Below, in pieces: positions 9,056 to 17,927 of a stretch of 64,000 bases of DNA. A program made the position numbers and the translations under genes. The stretch comes from Iamia sp. SCSIO 61187 (GTDB taxonomy: Bacteria; Actinomycetota; Acidimicrobiia; Acidimicrobiales; Iamiaceae), in assembly GCF_019443745.1 (NCBI RefSeq), contig NZ_CP050948.1, positions 4,406,001 through 4,470,000 on the forward strand, written 5' to 3'. The notes under the pieces are model-generated. The model did not search any database. It was not told the DNA's origin and worked only from the letters and a program-made list of their open reading frames with translations. Within the stretch, counting starts at the first letter, position 1. Each line of letters begins with the position of its first letter.

Positions 9056-10228
9056 CTACCTCGGGTGTCCGTGGATCGGTCCGGTGGTGTCGCGCAGGTG
9101 GGGGGCGGGGCGACCGCTGCGCAGGGCGATGATCTCGGCGACGATGGCGACGCCGGTCTCCTCGGGGGTGCGGGCGCCGATGTCGAGCCCGATGGGCGAG
9201 TGGAGCCGGTCGAGGTCGGCCGGGTCGGTGACGCCCTCCTCGGCCAGGCGGACGAGGCGGCGGTCGTGGGTGCGACGGCTGCCCATGACCCCGATGTACC
9301 CCACCCCGGTGGCCAGCGCGGCCCGGATGGCGGGCACGTCGAACTTGGCGTCGTGGGTGAGGACGCAGACGGCGTCGCCCGGACCGAGGGTCGGACCCAC
9401 CCGCTCGAGCAGGCGGTGCGGCCAGTCGACCACCACCTCGTGGGCCTCGGGGAAGCGCTCGGCGGTGGCGAACACCTCGCGGGCGTCGCAGACCGTGACC
9501 CGGTAGCCGAGGGTGCGGGCGACGCGGGTGAGGGCGGCGGTGAAGTCGACGGCCCCGAACACCAGCATCTGCGGGGGCGGGGCGAACGACTCGACGAAGA
9601 CGGTGACGGCGGCCTCGTCCGCCTCGCCGTGGCTCCCGTAGTGGCGCAGTCCCGAACGGGCCACGCCCAGCTCGCCCCGGGCGTCGCGCACGACGGCGTG
9701 GTCGCGCCCCTCGTCGCCCACGCTGCCGACGGCGTCCTCGTCGGGGGCGACGAGCAGGCTGCGCCCGAGCCCGGGCCCGTCGACGATGGTGGCCACGGCG
9801 ACGGGCCGCCGCTCGCGGATGTCGGTGCCGAGCCGGTCCCACACCTCGCCCAGCCCGCCGGCCCGGTCGAGGGGCTCGAGGAACAGCCGGACCGTCCCCC
9901 CGCACGTGAGGCCGACGGCGAAGGCGTCCTCGTCGGAGTACCCGAAGGTGACCATGCGGGGCGTGCCCGGCTCGTGGTCGGACCCCGCCCCCGGCGGGAC
10001 CAGGCCCAGGTCCGGTCGCTCGACCCCGAGGAGGTCGAGGGCCTCGGCCACGACGGCGCCCTCGACGCAGCCCCCCGACACCGACCCGGCGACCTGGCCG
10101 TCGTCGCTCACGGCCATGGCCGCCCCGGCGTCGCGGGGGCCGGAGCCCTCCAGGTCGACGACCCGCCCCAGGGCGACCCGCTTGCCGGCGGCCAGCCACC
10201 CGTCGACCGTGTCGAGGATCTCCCTCAT
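9056..10228 (-). CDS. XdhC/CoxF-family molybdenum hydroxylase maturation factor
   Basis: XdhC/CoxF/CoxI proteins bind and help sulfurate or insert the molybdenum cofactor of xanthine- and CO-dehydrogenase-type enzymes. Residues 1-95 hold the XdhC_CoxI domain with the conserved GSVSGGCVEGAV. The C-terminal half has a Rossmann-like XdhC_C domain (LVFGAVDFTAALTRVARTLG, and GVGYIGVMGSRR). The length of 390 residues is usual for full-length XdhC. The ATG at 10228 lies 82 bp downstream of the coxE stop, with an imperfect hairpin in the gap, so expression may be partly separated from the upstream genes. Confidence 0.9.
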   Translation of the reverse strand: MREILDTVDGWLAAGKRVALGRVVDLEGSGPRDAGAAMAVSDDGQVAGSVSGGCVEGAVVAEALDLLGVERPDLGLVPPGAGSDHEPGTPRMVTFGYSDEDAFAVGLTCGGTVRLFLEPLDRAGGLGEVWDRLGTDIRERRPVAVATIVDGPGLGRSLLVAPDEDAVGSVGDEGRDHAVVRDARGELGVARSGLRHYGSHGEADEAAVTVFVESFAPPPQMLVFGAVDFTAALTRVARTLGYRVTVCDAREVFATAERFPEAHEVVVDWPHRLLERVGPTLGPGDAVCVLTHDAKFDVPAIRAALATGVGYIGVMGSRRTHDRRLVRLAEEGVTDPADLDRLHSPIGLDIGARTPEETGVAIVAEIIALRSGRPAPHLRDTTGPIHGHPR

Positions 10229-10246
10229 CCCCCGACCCCCCGCGTC

Positions 10247-10289
10247 CTTGCGTCACTGGCAGGAGAAGACCTCCCGCCGGTGGCGCAAG
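10247..10289. repeat. Imperfect inverted repeat between coxE and xdhC
   Basis: Arms CTTGCGTCACTGGC (10247-10260) and GCCGGTGGCGCAAG (10276-10289) pair at 12 of 14 positions around a 15-base loop; the two mismatches become G-U pairs only in a plus-strand transcript. The element fills the only sizeable gap in the lower cox operon and may attenuate readthrough. Confidence 0.45.
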
Positions 10290-10310
10290 AAAGGTGGTGG
10301 AGCGGGGGGA

Positions 10311-11444
10311 TCATGCGACGGACCGGGACGGGGGCACGTCGGACAGTGTGGCGAGCAGGTGGGCCAGACCCTCCAGGTCGGCGAGGGACGCGCCAGGGAC
10401 GAAGGTGTCGACGTGGGGCAGGGCCGCAGCCATCCCCTGGGCCAGGGGCTCGTAGCCGGGGACGGCGCGCAGCGGGTTGACCCACACCACGTGGTGGGCG
10501 AGGCGGTGGAGCCGGGCCATGGCCTCGGCCACGAGGGCCGGATCGCCCCGGTCCCAGCCGTCGGACAGCACCACGACGACGGCGCCCCGGGCCATGCCCC
10601 GGGCACCCCACCGGTCGACGAACTGCCCCAGGGCGTCGCCCAGCCGGGTGCCACCGGACCAGTCGGCCACGTCACCGGCGGTGCGGGCGAGCGCCTCATC
10701 CGGGTCGCGGGTGGTGAGGGCCCGGGTGATGCGGGTCAGGCGGGTCCCGAGGGTGAAGGCCTCGACCCGGCCGGCACCGCGCGAGGTCACCGCGGCGTGG
10801 GCGAAGCGGACGAGAGCCCGGGCGTAGGGCTCCATCGACCCGCTGACGTCGAGCAGCAGGACCAGCCTTCGGGGTCGGTCGCTCGGCGCCCGCTGGTGCA
10901 GCCGGAGCGGCTCGCCGCCGGTGGCCAGGGCGGCGTGGACGGTGCGTCGGAGGTCGAGCTCGTCGCCCCGCCGGGCCGGCCGGCGCCGCCGCGACCTCCG
11001 GGTGGCGACGTCGACCCGCAGGGCGGAGATCGCCCGGTGGAGCTGGACCCGCTCGTCGACCGTGCACGTCGCCAGGTCGACCTGGCGCAGCTGCTCGACG
11101 GCGCTGTGGCGCAGCACCCGGTCGTCGTCGTCCCCGACGCCCTCGCCGTCGGACCCACCCTCGCCCTCCACGAGGACCTCGGTGGGAACCGGGACCGAGG
11201 GCGCCGACCAGGTGACCCGCTCCTCCAGCACGGCGGTGAAGGCGGCGTCGTAGGCGGCGGCGTCCTCGGGCCGGTGGATCAGGGTGGCCCGCCCGGCCCA
11301 GTACAGGTCCTGGCGGCGGGCCGCGCCGACGGCGGCGACGGCCTCGGCGCAGGCGACCTCCGACCGCAGCGCCACCGGCACCCCGTGGGCCCGCACGGCC
11401 CGGGCCAGCGCCGCCACCAGCTCGGCGGCCCCACCGTCAGGCAT
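10311..11444 (-). CDS. coxE: CoxE-like von Willebrand factor A protein
   Basis: CoxE works with the MoxR ATPase CoxD in maturing the Mo/Cu centre of CO dehydrogenase (family knowledge). The C-terminal half is a VWA domain with the metal-ion-dependent adhesion-site pattern DVSGSM (in VLLLDVSGSMEPYARAL) and SGGTRLG further on, then VVVLSDGWDRGD. The N-terminal 190 residues are charged and include an Arg-rich stretch (RRSRRRRPARRG). The 377-residue length is typical for CoxE. Its ATG at 11444 overlaps the end of coxD by 8 bases, so the two are translationally coupled and probably made in fixed ratio. Confidence 0.9.
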   Translation of the reverse strand: MPDGGAAELVAALARAVRAHGVPVALRSEVACAEAVAAVGAARRQDLYWAGRATLIHRPEDAAAYDAAFTAVLEERVTWSAPSVPVPTEVLVEGEGGSDGEGVGDDDDRVLRHSAVEQLRQVDLATCTVDERVQLHRAISALRVDVATRRSRRRRPARRGDELDLRRTVHAALATGGEPLRLHQRAPSDRPRRLVLLLDVSGSMEPYARALVRFAHAAVTSRGAGRVEAFTLGTRLTRITRALTTRDPDEALARTAGDVADWSGGTRLGDALGQFVDRWGARGMARGAVVVVLSDGWDRGDPALVAEAMARLHRLAHHVVWVNPLRAVPGYEPLAQGMAAALPHVDTFVPGASLADLEGLAHLLATLSDVPPSRSVA

Positions 11445-12345
11445 CGGAGGTCCGGGAGCGGAGGGCGTCGACGAGGGCGTCGATGCCGAAGGACCGGGTG
11501 CGCTCGGCGTCCTCGCGGTACTTGAGGACGGCGCCGAGGGTGGCGTCGACGGAGGCGGCGTCGAGCGTGCGCCGGCCGAGGGCGGCCAGCGCCGTGGCCC
11601 AGTCGATCGACTCGGCCACGCCGGGCGGCTTGTAGAGCCCGAGGGTGCGCAGCTGGGCCGTGGCCGCGGCCACCTCCCGGGCCAGCACCTCGTCGGCCTC
11701 CGGCACCCGCAGGCGGATGACGGCCACCTCCCGCTCGAAGGTCGGGTGCTCCACCCAGTGGTAGAGGCAGCGCCGCTTCAGGGCGTCGTGGACGTCGCGG
11801 GTCCGGTTCGACGTGATGACGACGACGGGCGGCACGGCGGCGGTGATGGTCCCCAGCTCGGGGACGGTCACCGTCCAGTCCGACAGGACCTCGAGCAGGA
11901 GGGCCTCGAACTCGTCGTCGGCCCGGTCGACCTCGTCGATCAGCAGCACCGGCGGCGCGTCGCCACGGATGGTGCCAGGCACCTTCCGTGTCCCGAGCGC
12001 GGCGAGGACGGGCCGGCGGACCAGGAAGCGCTCGTCGTACATCTCGGCCTCGACCTCCTCGACCGACGACGAGAGCGCCCCGGCGGCCTCGGCGGCGCGG
12101 AGGTGCAGGAGCTGGCGGGCGTGGTCCCACTCGTAGAGGGCCTGGGAGGCGTCGATGCCCTCGAAGCACTGGAGCCGCAGCAGCTCGCCGCCCGTCCACC
12201 GGGCGAGCACCTTGGCCACCTCGGTCTTGCCCACGCCGGCGTCCCCCTCCAGCAGGAGGGGGCGCCGCATGTGGAGGGCGAGGAACACGACCGTCGCCAA
12301 CCCCTCGTCGGCCAGGTACCCGTGCTCCGCCATCGCCTCCCGCAC
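11437..12345 (-). CDS. coxD: CoxD-like MoxR-family AAA+ ATPase carrying an in-frame palindrome insertion
   Basis: AAA+ chaperone ATPase that assembles the active site of CO-dehydrogenase-type enzymes. Walker A is LEGDAGVGKTEVAK, Walker B is PPVLLIDEVDRAD, sensor 1 is VVITSNRTRD and the arginine finger region is ALKRRCLYHW. The GTG at 12345 (VREAMAEHGYLADEG) matches how family members begin; the longer open frame upstream runs through palindromic repeats and is not believed. Unusually, the sequence immediately before Walker B contains nine codons (around [10 protein letters not shown]) encoded exactly by a 27-bp dispersed palindrome at 11964-11990. The insertion keeps the frame and all ATPase motifs, so the protein is probably functional. 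Confidence 0.88.
   Translation of the reverse strand: MREAMAEHGYLADEGLATVVFLALHMRRPLLLEGDAGVGKTEVAKVLARWTGGELLRLQCFEGIDASQALYEWDHARQLLHLRAAEAAGALSSSVEEVEAEMYDERFLVRRPVLAALGTRKVPGTIRGDAPPVLLIDEVDRADDEFEALLLEVLSDWTVTVPELGTITAAVPPVVVITSNRTRDVHDALKRRCLYHWVEHPTFEREVAVIRLRVPEADEVLAREVAAATAQLRTLGLYKPPGVAESIDWATALAALGRRTLDAASVDATLGAVLKYREDAERTRSFGIDALVDALRSRTSDA
11964..11990. repeat. 27-bp dispersed palindrome, copy 2, inside coxD
   Basis: CACGGATGGTGCC-A-GGCACCTTCCGTG, one arm mismatch. It is identical in all 27 bases to the copy at 35845-35871. Because 27 is a multiple of three, it adds nine codons to coxD without changing frame. Confidence 0.9.
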
Positions 12346-12348
12346 GAC

Positions 12349-12400
12349 GGATGGGGTCAGACCCCTTCCATCCGGCGACGGAAGGGGTCTGACCCCTTCC
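12349..12400. repeat. Two tandem palindromes with core GGGGTC-W-GACCCC
   Basis: Copy A (12349-12369) is GGATGGGGTC-A-GACCCCTTCC; copy B (12380-12400) is GGAAGGGGTC-T-GACCCCTTCC, a perfect 21-bp palindrome. They fill almost the whole 58-bp gap between the coxM stop and the coxD start, so a strong hairpin would form in the operon mRNA. The design (odd length, central A/T, GG/CC ends) parallels the 27-bp family. The core alone recurs at 5601-5611. Confidence 0.8.
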
Positions 12401-12403
12401 GCC

Positions 12404-13231
12404 TCAGCCACCCGCTTCCTCGAGGGCCCGCCTCGTGAGGACCTTGGCCAGGTGGGTGCGGTACTCGACGCTGGCGTTGGTGTCGGCCCCGGGCTCGGTG
12501 CCCTCGGCGACCCGCTCGGCCGCCTCGGCCGGCGACGCCCCACCGGACCAGGCCTCGGCCACGCCGGCGGCGACCAGCGGGGTGGGGCCCATGTTCACCA
12601 GCCCCACCCCGGAGGACCCGTTGCGGCTGACGGCGGCCACGCCGACGATGGCCCAGTCGAGGGCCCGCCGGTTGAACTTCTGGAACGACCAGCCGGCGTC
12701 GGGGACGGCCGGGACCCGCAGCTCGACGAGGAGCTCGTCGGGCTCGAGGGCGGCCTCGAGGAACCCGGTGAAGAAGTCCGACGCAGCGATGACCCGCTCG
12801 CCCCGGGCGGCCGAGCGCACCACCACCGACCCGCCGAGGGCGAGCAGCGCGGCGGGCAGGTCCGACGCCGGGTCGGCGTGGGCGATCGAGCCGCCGACGG
12901 TGCCCCGGTGGCGGACCTGGGGGTCGCCGATCTGGGTGGCCACGTGGGCGAGCAGCGGGACCTGGGCCTTCAGGACCTCGTCGCGCCCGGCGTCGTGGTG
13001 GGTGGTCAGGGCGCCGATGGCGACGGTGTCGCCGTCGTGGCGGACGTACGACAGGTCCGAGATGCGGCCCACGTCGACGAGGACCTCGGGCGACGCCAGC
13101 CGCAGCTTCATCAGCGGCAGCAGGGAGTGGCCGCCGGCGAGGAGCTTGGCCTCGTCGCCGTGCTCGGCCAGGGCCGCCATGGCCTCGTCGGTGGACGAGG
13201 CCCGGACGTACTGGAACGGGGCGGGGATCAC
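12404..13231 (-). CDS. coxM: CO-dehydrogenase-like medium (FAD) subunit
   Basis: FAD-binding subunit of a molybdenum hydroxylase; it passes electrons from the 2Fe-2S subunit to an acceptor. The start [17 protein letters not shown] and the two FAD-binding signatures LLAGGHSLLPLMKLRLA (about residues 31-47, pattern AGGxSLxPxMxxR) and GTVGGSIAHADPASD (about 106-120, pattern TxGGSxAxADPxxD) are exact family matches. The 275-residue length is normal. Its GTG overlaps the coxL stop by 4 bases. The order S-L-M is that of form II operons, whereas form I operons run M-S-L. Confidence 0.93.
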   Translation of the reverse strand: MIPAPFQYVRASSTDEAMAALAEHGDEAKLLAGGHSLLPLMKLRLASPEVLVDVGRISDLSYVRHDGDTVAIGALTTHHDAGRDEVLKAQVPLLAHVATQIGDPQVRHRGTVGGSIAHADPASDLPAALLALGGSVVVRSAARGERVIAASDFFTGFLEAALEPDELLVELRVPAVPDAGWSFQKFNRRALDWAIVGVAAVSRNGSSGVGLVNMGPTPLVAAGVAEAWSGGASPAEAAERVAEGTEPGADTNASVEYRTHLAKVLTRRALEEAGG

Positions 13232-15756
13232 GATGCACCTCCCGGCTCGGCGCCGCCTGGTCCGGGGCGCAGGGTGTCGGACGGGACGTCCCGGGCGGCG
13301 TCGGCGGTGTCGGTGGCCTCGGCCGTGACCGAGTCCGACCCGCCGCCGGCCCTGGCCGCCTGGATGGCCTCCCACACGTGGAGCGGCGACGCCGGCATGC
13401 GCATCTCGGTGACGCCGAGGTGCGAGAGGGCGTCGACGACGGCGTTGATGACGGTGGACGCGGCGCCGATGGTGCCGGCCTCGCCCACCCCCTTCACACC
13501 CAGGGGGTTGGTGGGCGACGGCGTGACCGAGTGCCCCAGCCGCATGGACGGGACGTCGGACGCCGCCGGCACCAGGTACTCGGCCAGGCTGGCGGCCTGG
13601 GGGTTGCCGTCGGCGTCGAAGACGGCCTCCTCGAACAGCGCCTGGGCCAGCCCCTGGATGATCCCGCCGTGGACCTGGCCCTCGACGATCATGGGGTTGA
13701 TCTGGGTGCCGCAGTCGTCGACGGCCACGTAGTCCCGCACGTCCACCTGGCCGGTCTCCTCGTCGACCTCGACCACGCACACGTGGGTGCCGAACGGCCA
13801 CGAGAAGTTGGGCGGGTCGTAGGTGACCTGGGCCTCGAGGGTGGGCTCGACGTCGTCGGGCAGGTCGTGGGCGGTGAAGGCCTCGAAGGCCACCGCCGCC
13901 ATCGGCATCTCCTTGTCGGGCGAGCCCTTGACGCTGAACACGCCGGCCGAGAACTGGAGGTCGTCGGCCGCGGCCTCGAGCTGGTGGGCGGCGATCTGGC
14001 GGGCCTTCTCGATCACCTTGTCGCACGCCATGGCGATGGCGACGCCGCCGACGGGCAGCGACCGCGACCCGTAGGTGTCCATGCCGTGCGGGCTGATGCT
14101 CGTGTCGGAGTGGAGGACCTCGACGTCGTCGGGGCTGACCCCGAGCCGCTCGGCCACGATCATCGACCAGCTGGTCTCGTGGCCCTGGCCGTGGGGGGTG
14201 GCCCCCGAGACGACCTGGACCTTGCCCGTCGGCATCATCCGCACCGTCGCCGACTCCCAGCCGCCGGCCGAGTAGTTGAGCGACGCCAGCACCCGGCTGG
14301 GGGCGAGGCCGCACATCTCGAAGTACGACGACATGCCGATGCCCAGGTGCTTGGTGCCACCCGCGGCCCGGCGCTCGGCCTGCTCGCGCCGGAGGTCCTC
14401 GTAGCCGGCCATCTCGAGGGCGATCCGGGCCGCCCCCTCGTGGTCGCCCGAGTCGTACTCGAGGCCCGTGACCGCGGTGTAGGGGAACTGGTCCTTGCCG
14501 ATGTAGTTGCGGCGCCGGATCTCGGCCGGGTCGACGCCGACCTCCTTGGCCAGCAGGTCCATGCCCCGCTCGATGGCGTAGGTGGCCTCGGGCCGGCCCG
14601 CGCCCCGGTAGGCGTCGGTGGGCGTCATGGTCGTGAACACCGACGTGCACGTGAACGAGAACGCAGGGACGTCGTAGACGCCGCAGTAGAGGAACGCGCC
14701 CAGCAGGGGGATGCCCGGCGTGACCAGCTGGAGGTAGGCACCCATGTCGCCGATGAGGCGGACCCGGACGCCGGTGACCTTGCCGTCGGCGTCGGCGGCC
14801 AGGTCGATCTCCTGGATCTGGCCTCGGCCGTGGATGGTGGCCTGGGCGTTCTCGGTCCGCTCCTCGGCCCAGCGCACCGGCACCTTGAGCTTGTGGGCCA
14901 GGCCGACGGCGAGGAGCTCCTCGGCGTAGACGTTGAGCTTCGACCCGAACCCGCCGCCCACGCTGGGGGCGACGACACGGATGTCGGCCTCGGAGATGCC
15001 GGTGGTCACCGCCGTCATGACCTTGAGGATGTGGGGGACCTGGGTCGCCGAGTACAGCGTGATCCCACCGCCGAACGGGGCCGGCACGCACGCCACGGCG
15101 CGGGGCTCCATGGCCATGGGGATCAGCCGCTGCTGGACGAAGCGGCCCGTGACGGTGTGGGCGGCGGCGTCGAAGGCGCTCTTGACCGCGTCCTCGTCGA
15201 GCTCGAGGTTCCAGGTGTAGGAGACGTTGGTGCCGATGTCGTCGTGGATGACCACCCGGTCGGACAGGGCGTCCTCGAGGTCGATCACCGCCTCCAGCGG
15301 GTCGTAGTCGACGTCGACGAGCTCGACCGCGTCGCGGGCCGCGGCGTACGACTCGGCCAGCACCACGGCCACGGCGTCGCCCACGTAGGCGACCTTGTCC
15401 TTGGCCAGCGGGTAGTGCGCCGGGTTCTTCATGTCGTCGGTGACGGGCCAGGCGCACGGCATGGGGTTGGCCCACATGTCGTCGAGGTCGGCGCCGGTGT
15501 AGACGGCCCGCACGCCGGGGGCGGCGGCGGCCGCCGCCGTGTCGATGGCGGTGATGCGGGCGTGGGCGAAGGGGCTGCGGACCAGCGCCATGTGGAGCGC
15601 CCCGGGGATCTGGAGGTCGTCGGTGTAGCGGCCCTCCCCGGTCAGCAGGGTCGGGTCCTCCCGGCGGAGGCGGCGGGAGCCGATGACCCCGCTGCCGTTG
15701 CCCGGGCTCGTGGCCACGGTGGTGTCGACGTCGTCGAGCGGCTCGGTGGCGGTCAT
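13228..15756 (-). CDS. coxL: Form II CO-dehydrogenase-like large (molybdopterin) subunit
   Basis: Catalytic subunit that binds the molybdopterin-cytosine-dinucleotide cofactor. The active-site loop near residue 380 reads AYRGAGR, the signature of form II CoxL; form I enzymes carry AYXCSFR with the copper-binding cysteine, absent here. Other Mo-cofactor motifs are [12 protein letters not shown] and [18 protein letters not shown] with the catalytic Glu. At 842 residues it is somewhat longer than usual because of a Gly/Pro/Ala-rich tail of about 35 residues. Form II enzymes have little or no proven CO activity and probably hydroxylate or oxidise other carbonyl or heterocyclic compounds. ATG start, overlapping the coxS stop by 4 bases. 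Confidence 0.93.
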   Translation of the reverse strand: MTATEPLDDVDTTVATSPGNGSGVIGSRRLRREDPTLLTGEGRYTDDLQIPGALHMALVRSPFAHARITAIDTAAAAAAPGVRAVYTGADLDDMWANPMPCAWPVTDDMKNPAHYPLAKDKVAYVGDAVAVVLAESYAAARDAVELVDVDYDPLEAVIDLEDALSDRVVIHDDIGTNVSYTWNLELDEDAVKSAFDAAAHTVTGRFVQQRLIPMAMEPRAVACVPAPFGGGITLYSATQVPHILKVMTAVTTGISEADIRVVAPSVGGGFGSKLNVYAEELLAVGLAHKLKVPVRWAEERTENAQATIHGRGQIQEIDLAADADGKVTGVRVRLIGDMGAYLQLVTPGIPLLGAFLYCGVYDVPAFSFTCTSVFTTMTPTDAYRGAGRPEATYAIERGMDLLAKEVGVDPAEIRRRNYIGKDQFPYTAVTGLEYDSGDHEGAARIALEMAGYEDLRREQAERRAAGGTKHLGIGMSSYFEMCGLAPSRVLASLNYSAGGWESATVRMMPTGKVQVVSGATPHGQGHETSWSMIVAERLGVSPDDVEVLHSDTSISPHGMDTYGSRSLPVGGVAIAMACDKVIEKARQIAAHQLEAAADDLQFSAGVFSVKGSPDKEMPMAAVAFEAFTAHDLPDDVEPTLEAQVTYDPPNFSWPFGTHVCVVEVDEETGQVDVRDYVAVDDCGTQINPMIVEGQVHGGIIQGLAQALFEEAVFDADGNPQAASLAEYLVPAASDVPSMRLGHSVTPSPTNPLGVKGVGEAGTIGAASTVINAVVDALSHLGVTEMRMPASPLHVWEAIQAARAGGGSDSVTAEATDTADAARDVPSDTLRPGPGGAEPGGAS

Positions 15757-16271
15757 GCCGGCACCTCCTCGCGCCGGACCTGGACCTCGGTGGCGTTCCC
15801 GACGTCGCCGCGGGCGCAGGCGAGCACCGAGGCGACGATGTTCTGGTAGCCGGTGCAGCGGCAGAGGTTCCCCTCCAGACCCTCGCGGACCGCGGCCTCG
15901 TCGAGGGTCCGGCCTTCGGCCTCGGCCTCGGCGACGAGCGCCGTCGACGCCATCACCATGCCGGGCGTGCAGTAGCCGCACTGGAGCCCGTGGTTCTCCA
16001 TGAACGCGACCTGCATGGGGTGGAGCTGGCCGTCGGTGGCCATGCCCTCGATGGTGGTGATCTCGCAGCCCTCGGCCTGGACGGCGAGCACCGTGCAGGA
16101 CTTCACCGACTGGCCGTCGAGGTGGACGGTGCAGGCGCCGCACGACGTGGTGTCGCAACCGACGTTGGTGCCGGTCAGGCCGAGCACCTCCCGCAGGTGG
16201 TGGACCAGCAGGGTCCGAGGTTCGACGTCGGCGGTGCGCTCGACCCCGTTGACCGTGAGCGTGACCCTCAT
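15753..16271 (-). CDS. coxS: CO-dehydrogenase-like small (2Fe-2S) subunit
   Basis: Electron-transfer subunit with two [2Fe-2S] clusters. The N-terminal plant-ferredoxin-like cluster is bound by Cys39, Cys44, Cys47 and Cys59 ([17 protein letters not shown]). The C-terminal four-helix-bundle cluster is bound by Cys98, Cys101, Cys137 and Cys139 ([10 protein letters not shown] and [12 protein letters not shown]). The 172-residue length is typical. It is the first structural gene of the operon; the 136-bp gap upstream, after the hydrolase gene, probably holds the main operon promoter, although no clear consensus boxes are seen. Confidence 0.94.
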   Translation of the reverse strand: MRVTLTVNGVERTADVEPRTLLVHHLREVLGLTGTNVGCDTTSCGACTVHLDGQSVKSCTVLAVQAEGCEITTIEGMATDGQLHPMQVAFMENHGLQCGYCTPGMVMASTALVAEAEAEGRTLDEAAVREGLEGNLCRCTGYQNIVASVLACARGDVGNATEVQVRREEVPA

Positions 16272-16407
16272 GGGCGACCTCCCGTGGGTGGATCCAGGTG
16301 TGGTGGTGGTCACATGGTGCGCGCGGATCGCGCCCCTCTGCTCGGGGTGCCTCGCGGGAGGGGAGGGTCCGGCCCACGTCGTGCCCGGCACCCGTGGTCC
16401 CGGCCGG

Positions 16408-17181
16408 TCAGCCGGCGAGGAACTCGATCACGGCGGGGACGAAGCGGGGCGCCATCAGGGCGCCCATGTGGTCGCCGGGCACGACCTCGAGCCGGGCGTC
16501 GGCGATGGCGTCGACGAGGACCTCGGGTCGCGACGCCAGGTCGTCGGCGTCCCCCACGACCAGGAGGGTCGGGGCGGTGATGCGGCCCAGGGCGATGGGC
16601 GTGCGGTGGACCGACCGGGCCTGGGCGGCCAGGGCCAGGCGGTCGCCGCCGACGGCGTCGACGAAGCCCCGGAACGCGCCCACGCCGGGATCGGCGACCT
16701 CGCCCGGGTCGTCCTGCTCCAGGACCTCGGCGAGGAGGGTGCGGTCCATCACGCGGGTGTCGACGCCGCCCAGCTCGACGATGGCCGAGCCCACGCCCCC
16801 GATGACGAGCCGGCGCACCCGGGGCTCCCGGGTGGCGGTGAGGACGGCGGTGACGCCGCCCATCGAGTACCCGACGAGGTCGAAGCGGTCGAGCCCGAGG
16901 TGGTCGGCCAGCTCGGTGACGTCCTGGGCCATCCGGTCCTCGCCGTAGAGCGACGGGTCGTGGGGCGTGTCGGAGCGCCCGTGGCCGCGGGCGTCGTGGG
17001 CCACCACGTCCCGCCCGGCGGCGACGAGGGCGTCGACGACCCCCGGGAGCACCCAGTTGAGGTGGGCGTTGGCGATGAACCCGTGGTGCAGCACGACGGG
17101 CGGGAGGCCCGGCGCACCGTCCCCGCCGGCCCAGGTGCGGTAGGCCAGACCGACCCCGTCGGACGTCGTGAAGCGCTCCAT
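16408..17181 (-). CDS. Alpha/beta-hydrolase-fold protein
   Basis: A 257-residue hydrolase of the alpha/beta fold. The oxyanion-hole motif is [10 protein letters not shown] (HG). The nucleophile elbow is [11 protein letters not shown] with Ser at the centre of GYSMGG. The acid and histidine are in [12 protein letters not shown] and PGDHMGAL. The motif DARGHGRSD is typical of esterases and C-C hydrolases. It precedes coxS on the same strand with a 136-bp gap, so it may be co-regulated with the cox operon and act on the same or a related substrate (inference). ATG start; divergent from the ABC transporter genes, 37 bp away. Confidence 0.88.
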   Translation of the reverse strand: MERFTTSDGVGLAYRTWAGGDGAPGLPPVVLHHGFIANAHLNWVLPGVVDALVAAGRDVVAHDARGHGRSDTPHDPSLYGEDRMAQDVTELADHLGLDRFDLVGYSMGGVTAVLTATREPRVRRLVIGGVGSAIVELGGVDTRVMDRTLLAEVLEQDDPGEVADPGVGAFRGFVDAVGGDRLALAAQARSVHRTPIALGRITAPTLLVVGDADDLASRPEVLVDAIADARLEVVPGDHMGALMAPRFVPAVIEFLAG

Positions 17182-17218
17182 GGGCCGCCATCATGGTGGA
17201 CCGCGCCAGACTCGCGGG

Positions 17219-17917
17219 GTGGACGTCCCGCTGTTCGCCTTCGAGGGGGTGGGGGTCGAGCGGGACGGGACCCAGGTGCTGGCCGACGTCACCGTGGACG
17301 TGCCCGACGCCGGCACCACCGTGTTCGTCGGACCGTCGGGGGCGGGGAAGTCGACCCTGCTCCGGTGCTGCAACCGCCTCGAGACCCCGACCGAGGGGAC
17401 CATCCGCTTCCGCGGCGAGGCCCTGGCCGCGCTGGACCCGCTCGCCCACCGCCGGCGGGTCGGCATGGTCTTCCAGGCTCCGGCCCGGTTCCCCGGCACC
17501 GTCGCCGACAACCTGCGCGCCGTGGCCACCTCCCTGACCGAGGCCGAGGCCGGCGACCTGCTCGATCGCGTCGGCCTCGACCGCGACCTGCTCGGCCGCC
17601 AGGCCGACGCCCTCTCCGGGGGCGAGGCCCAGCGCATGGTCCTGGCCCGGGCCCTGACGACCCGGCCCGAGGTGCTCCTCGCCGACGAGCCCACGTCCGC
17701 CCTCGACGCCCGGGCCACCCGCCACCTGGAGGACCTGGCCCGCAGCCTCGTGGCCGACGGGATGCCCGTGCTGTGGGTCACCCACGACCTCGACCAGGTG
17801 CACCGGCTGGCCGACCACCTCGTGGTCCTGCGCGCCGGCCGGGTGACCTGGAGCGGGCCGGCATCGGACGCCGGGGCCGCCGACGCCCTGACCGCCGCGG
17901 CCGAGGACGGCTCGTGA
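17219..17917 (+). CDS. FetA/YbbL-type ABC transporter ATP-binding protein
   Basis: ATPase of a two-gene ABC exporter. Walker A is VGPSGAGKSTLLRC, the Q-loop MVFQAPARFPGTV, the ABC signature LSGGEAQRMVLARAL, Walker B VLLADEPTSALD and the H-loop VLWVTHDLDQ. The open frame extends back to 17168, but homology begins at the GTG at 17219 (VDVPLFAFEGVGVERDG), giving 232 residues. The next gene, 10 bp downstream, is the matching FetB-type permease. In E. coli FetAB helps iron homeostasis and peroxide resistance, probably by iron export; the substrate here is inferred only from this similarity. Confidence 0.88.
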   Translation: MDVPLFAFEGVGVERDGTQVLADVTVDVPDAGTTVFVGPSGAGKSTLLRCCNRLETPTEGTIRFRGEALAALDPLAHRRRVGMVFQAPARFPGTVADNLRAVATSLTEAEAGDLLDRVGLDRDLLGRQADALSGGEAQRMVLARALTTRPEVLLADEPTSALDARATRHLEDLARSLVADGMPVLWVTHDLDQVHRLADHLVVLRAGRVTWSGPASDAGAADALTAAAEDGS

Positions 17918-17927
17918 GGGCGCGCCG

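Noticed and set aside
12346-12543. Upstream extension of coxD to 12543
   Set aside because: It would read through the tandem palindromes and into coxM; family members start at the VREAMAEHGY position.
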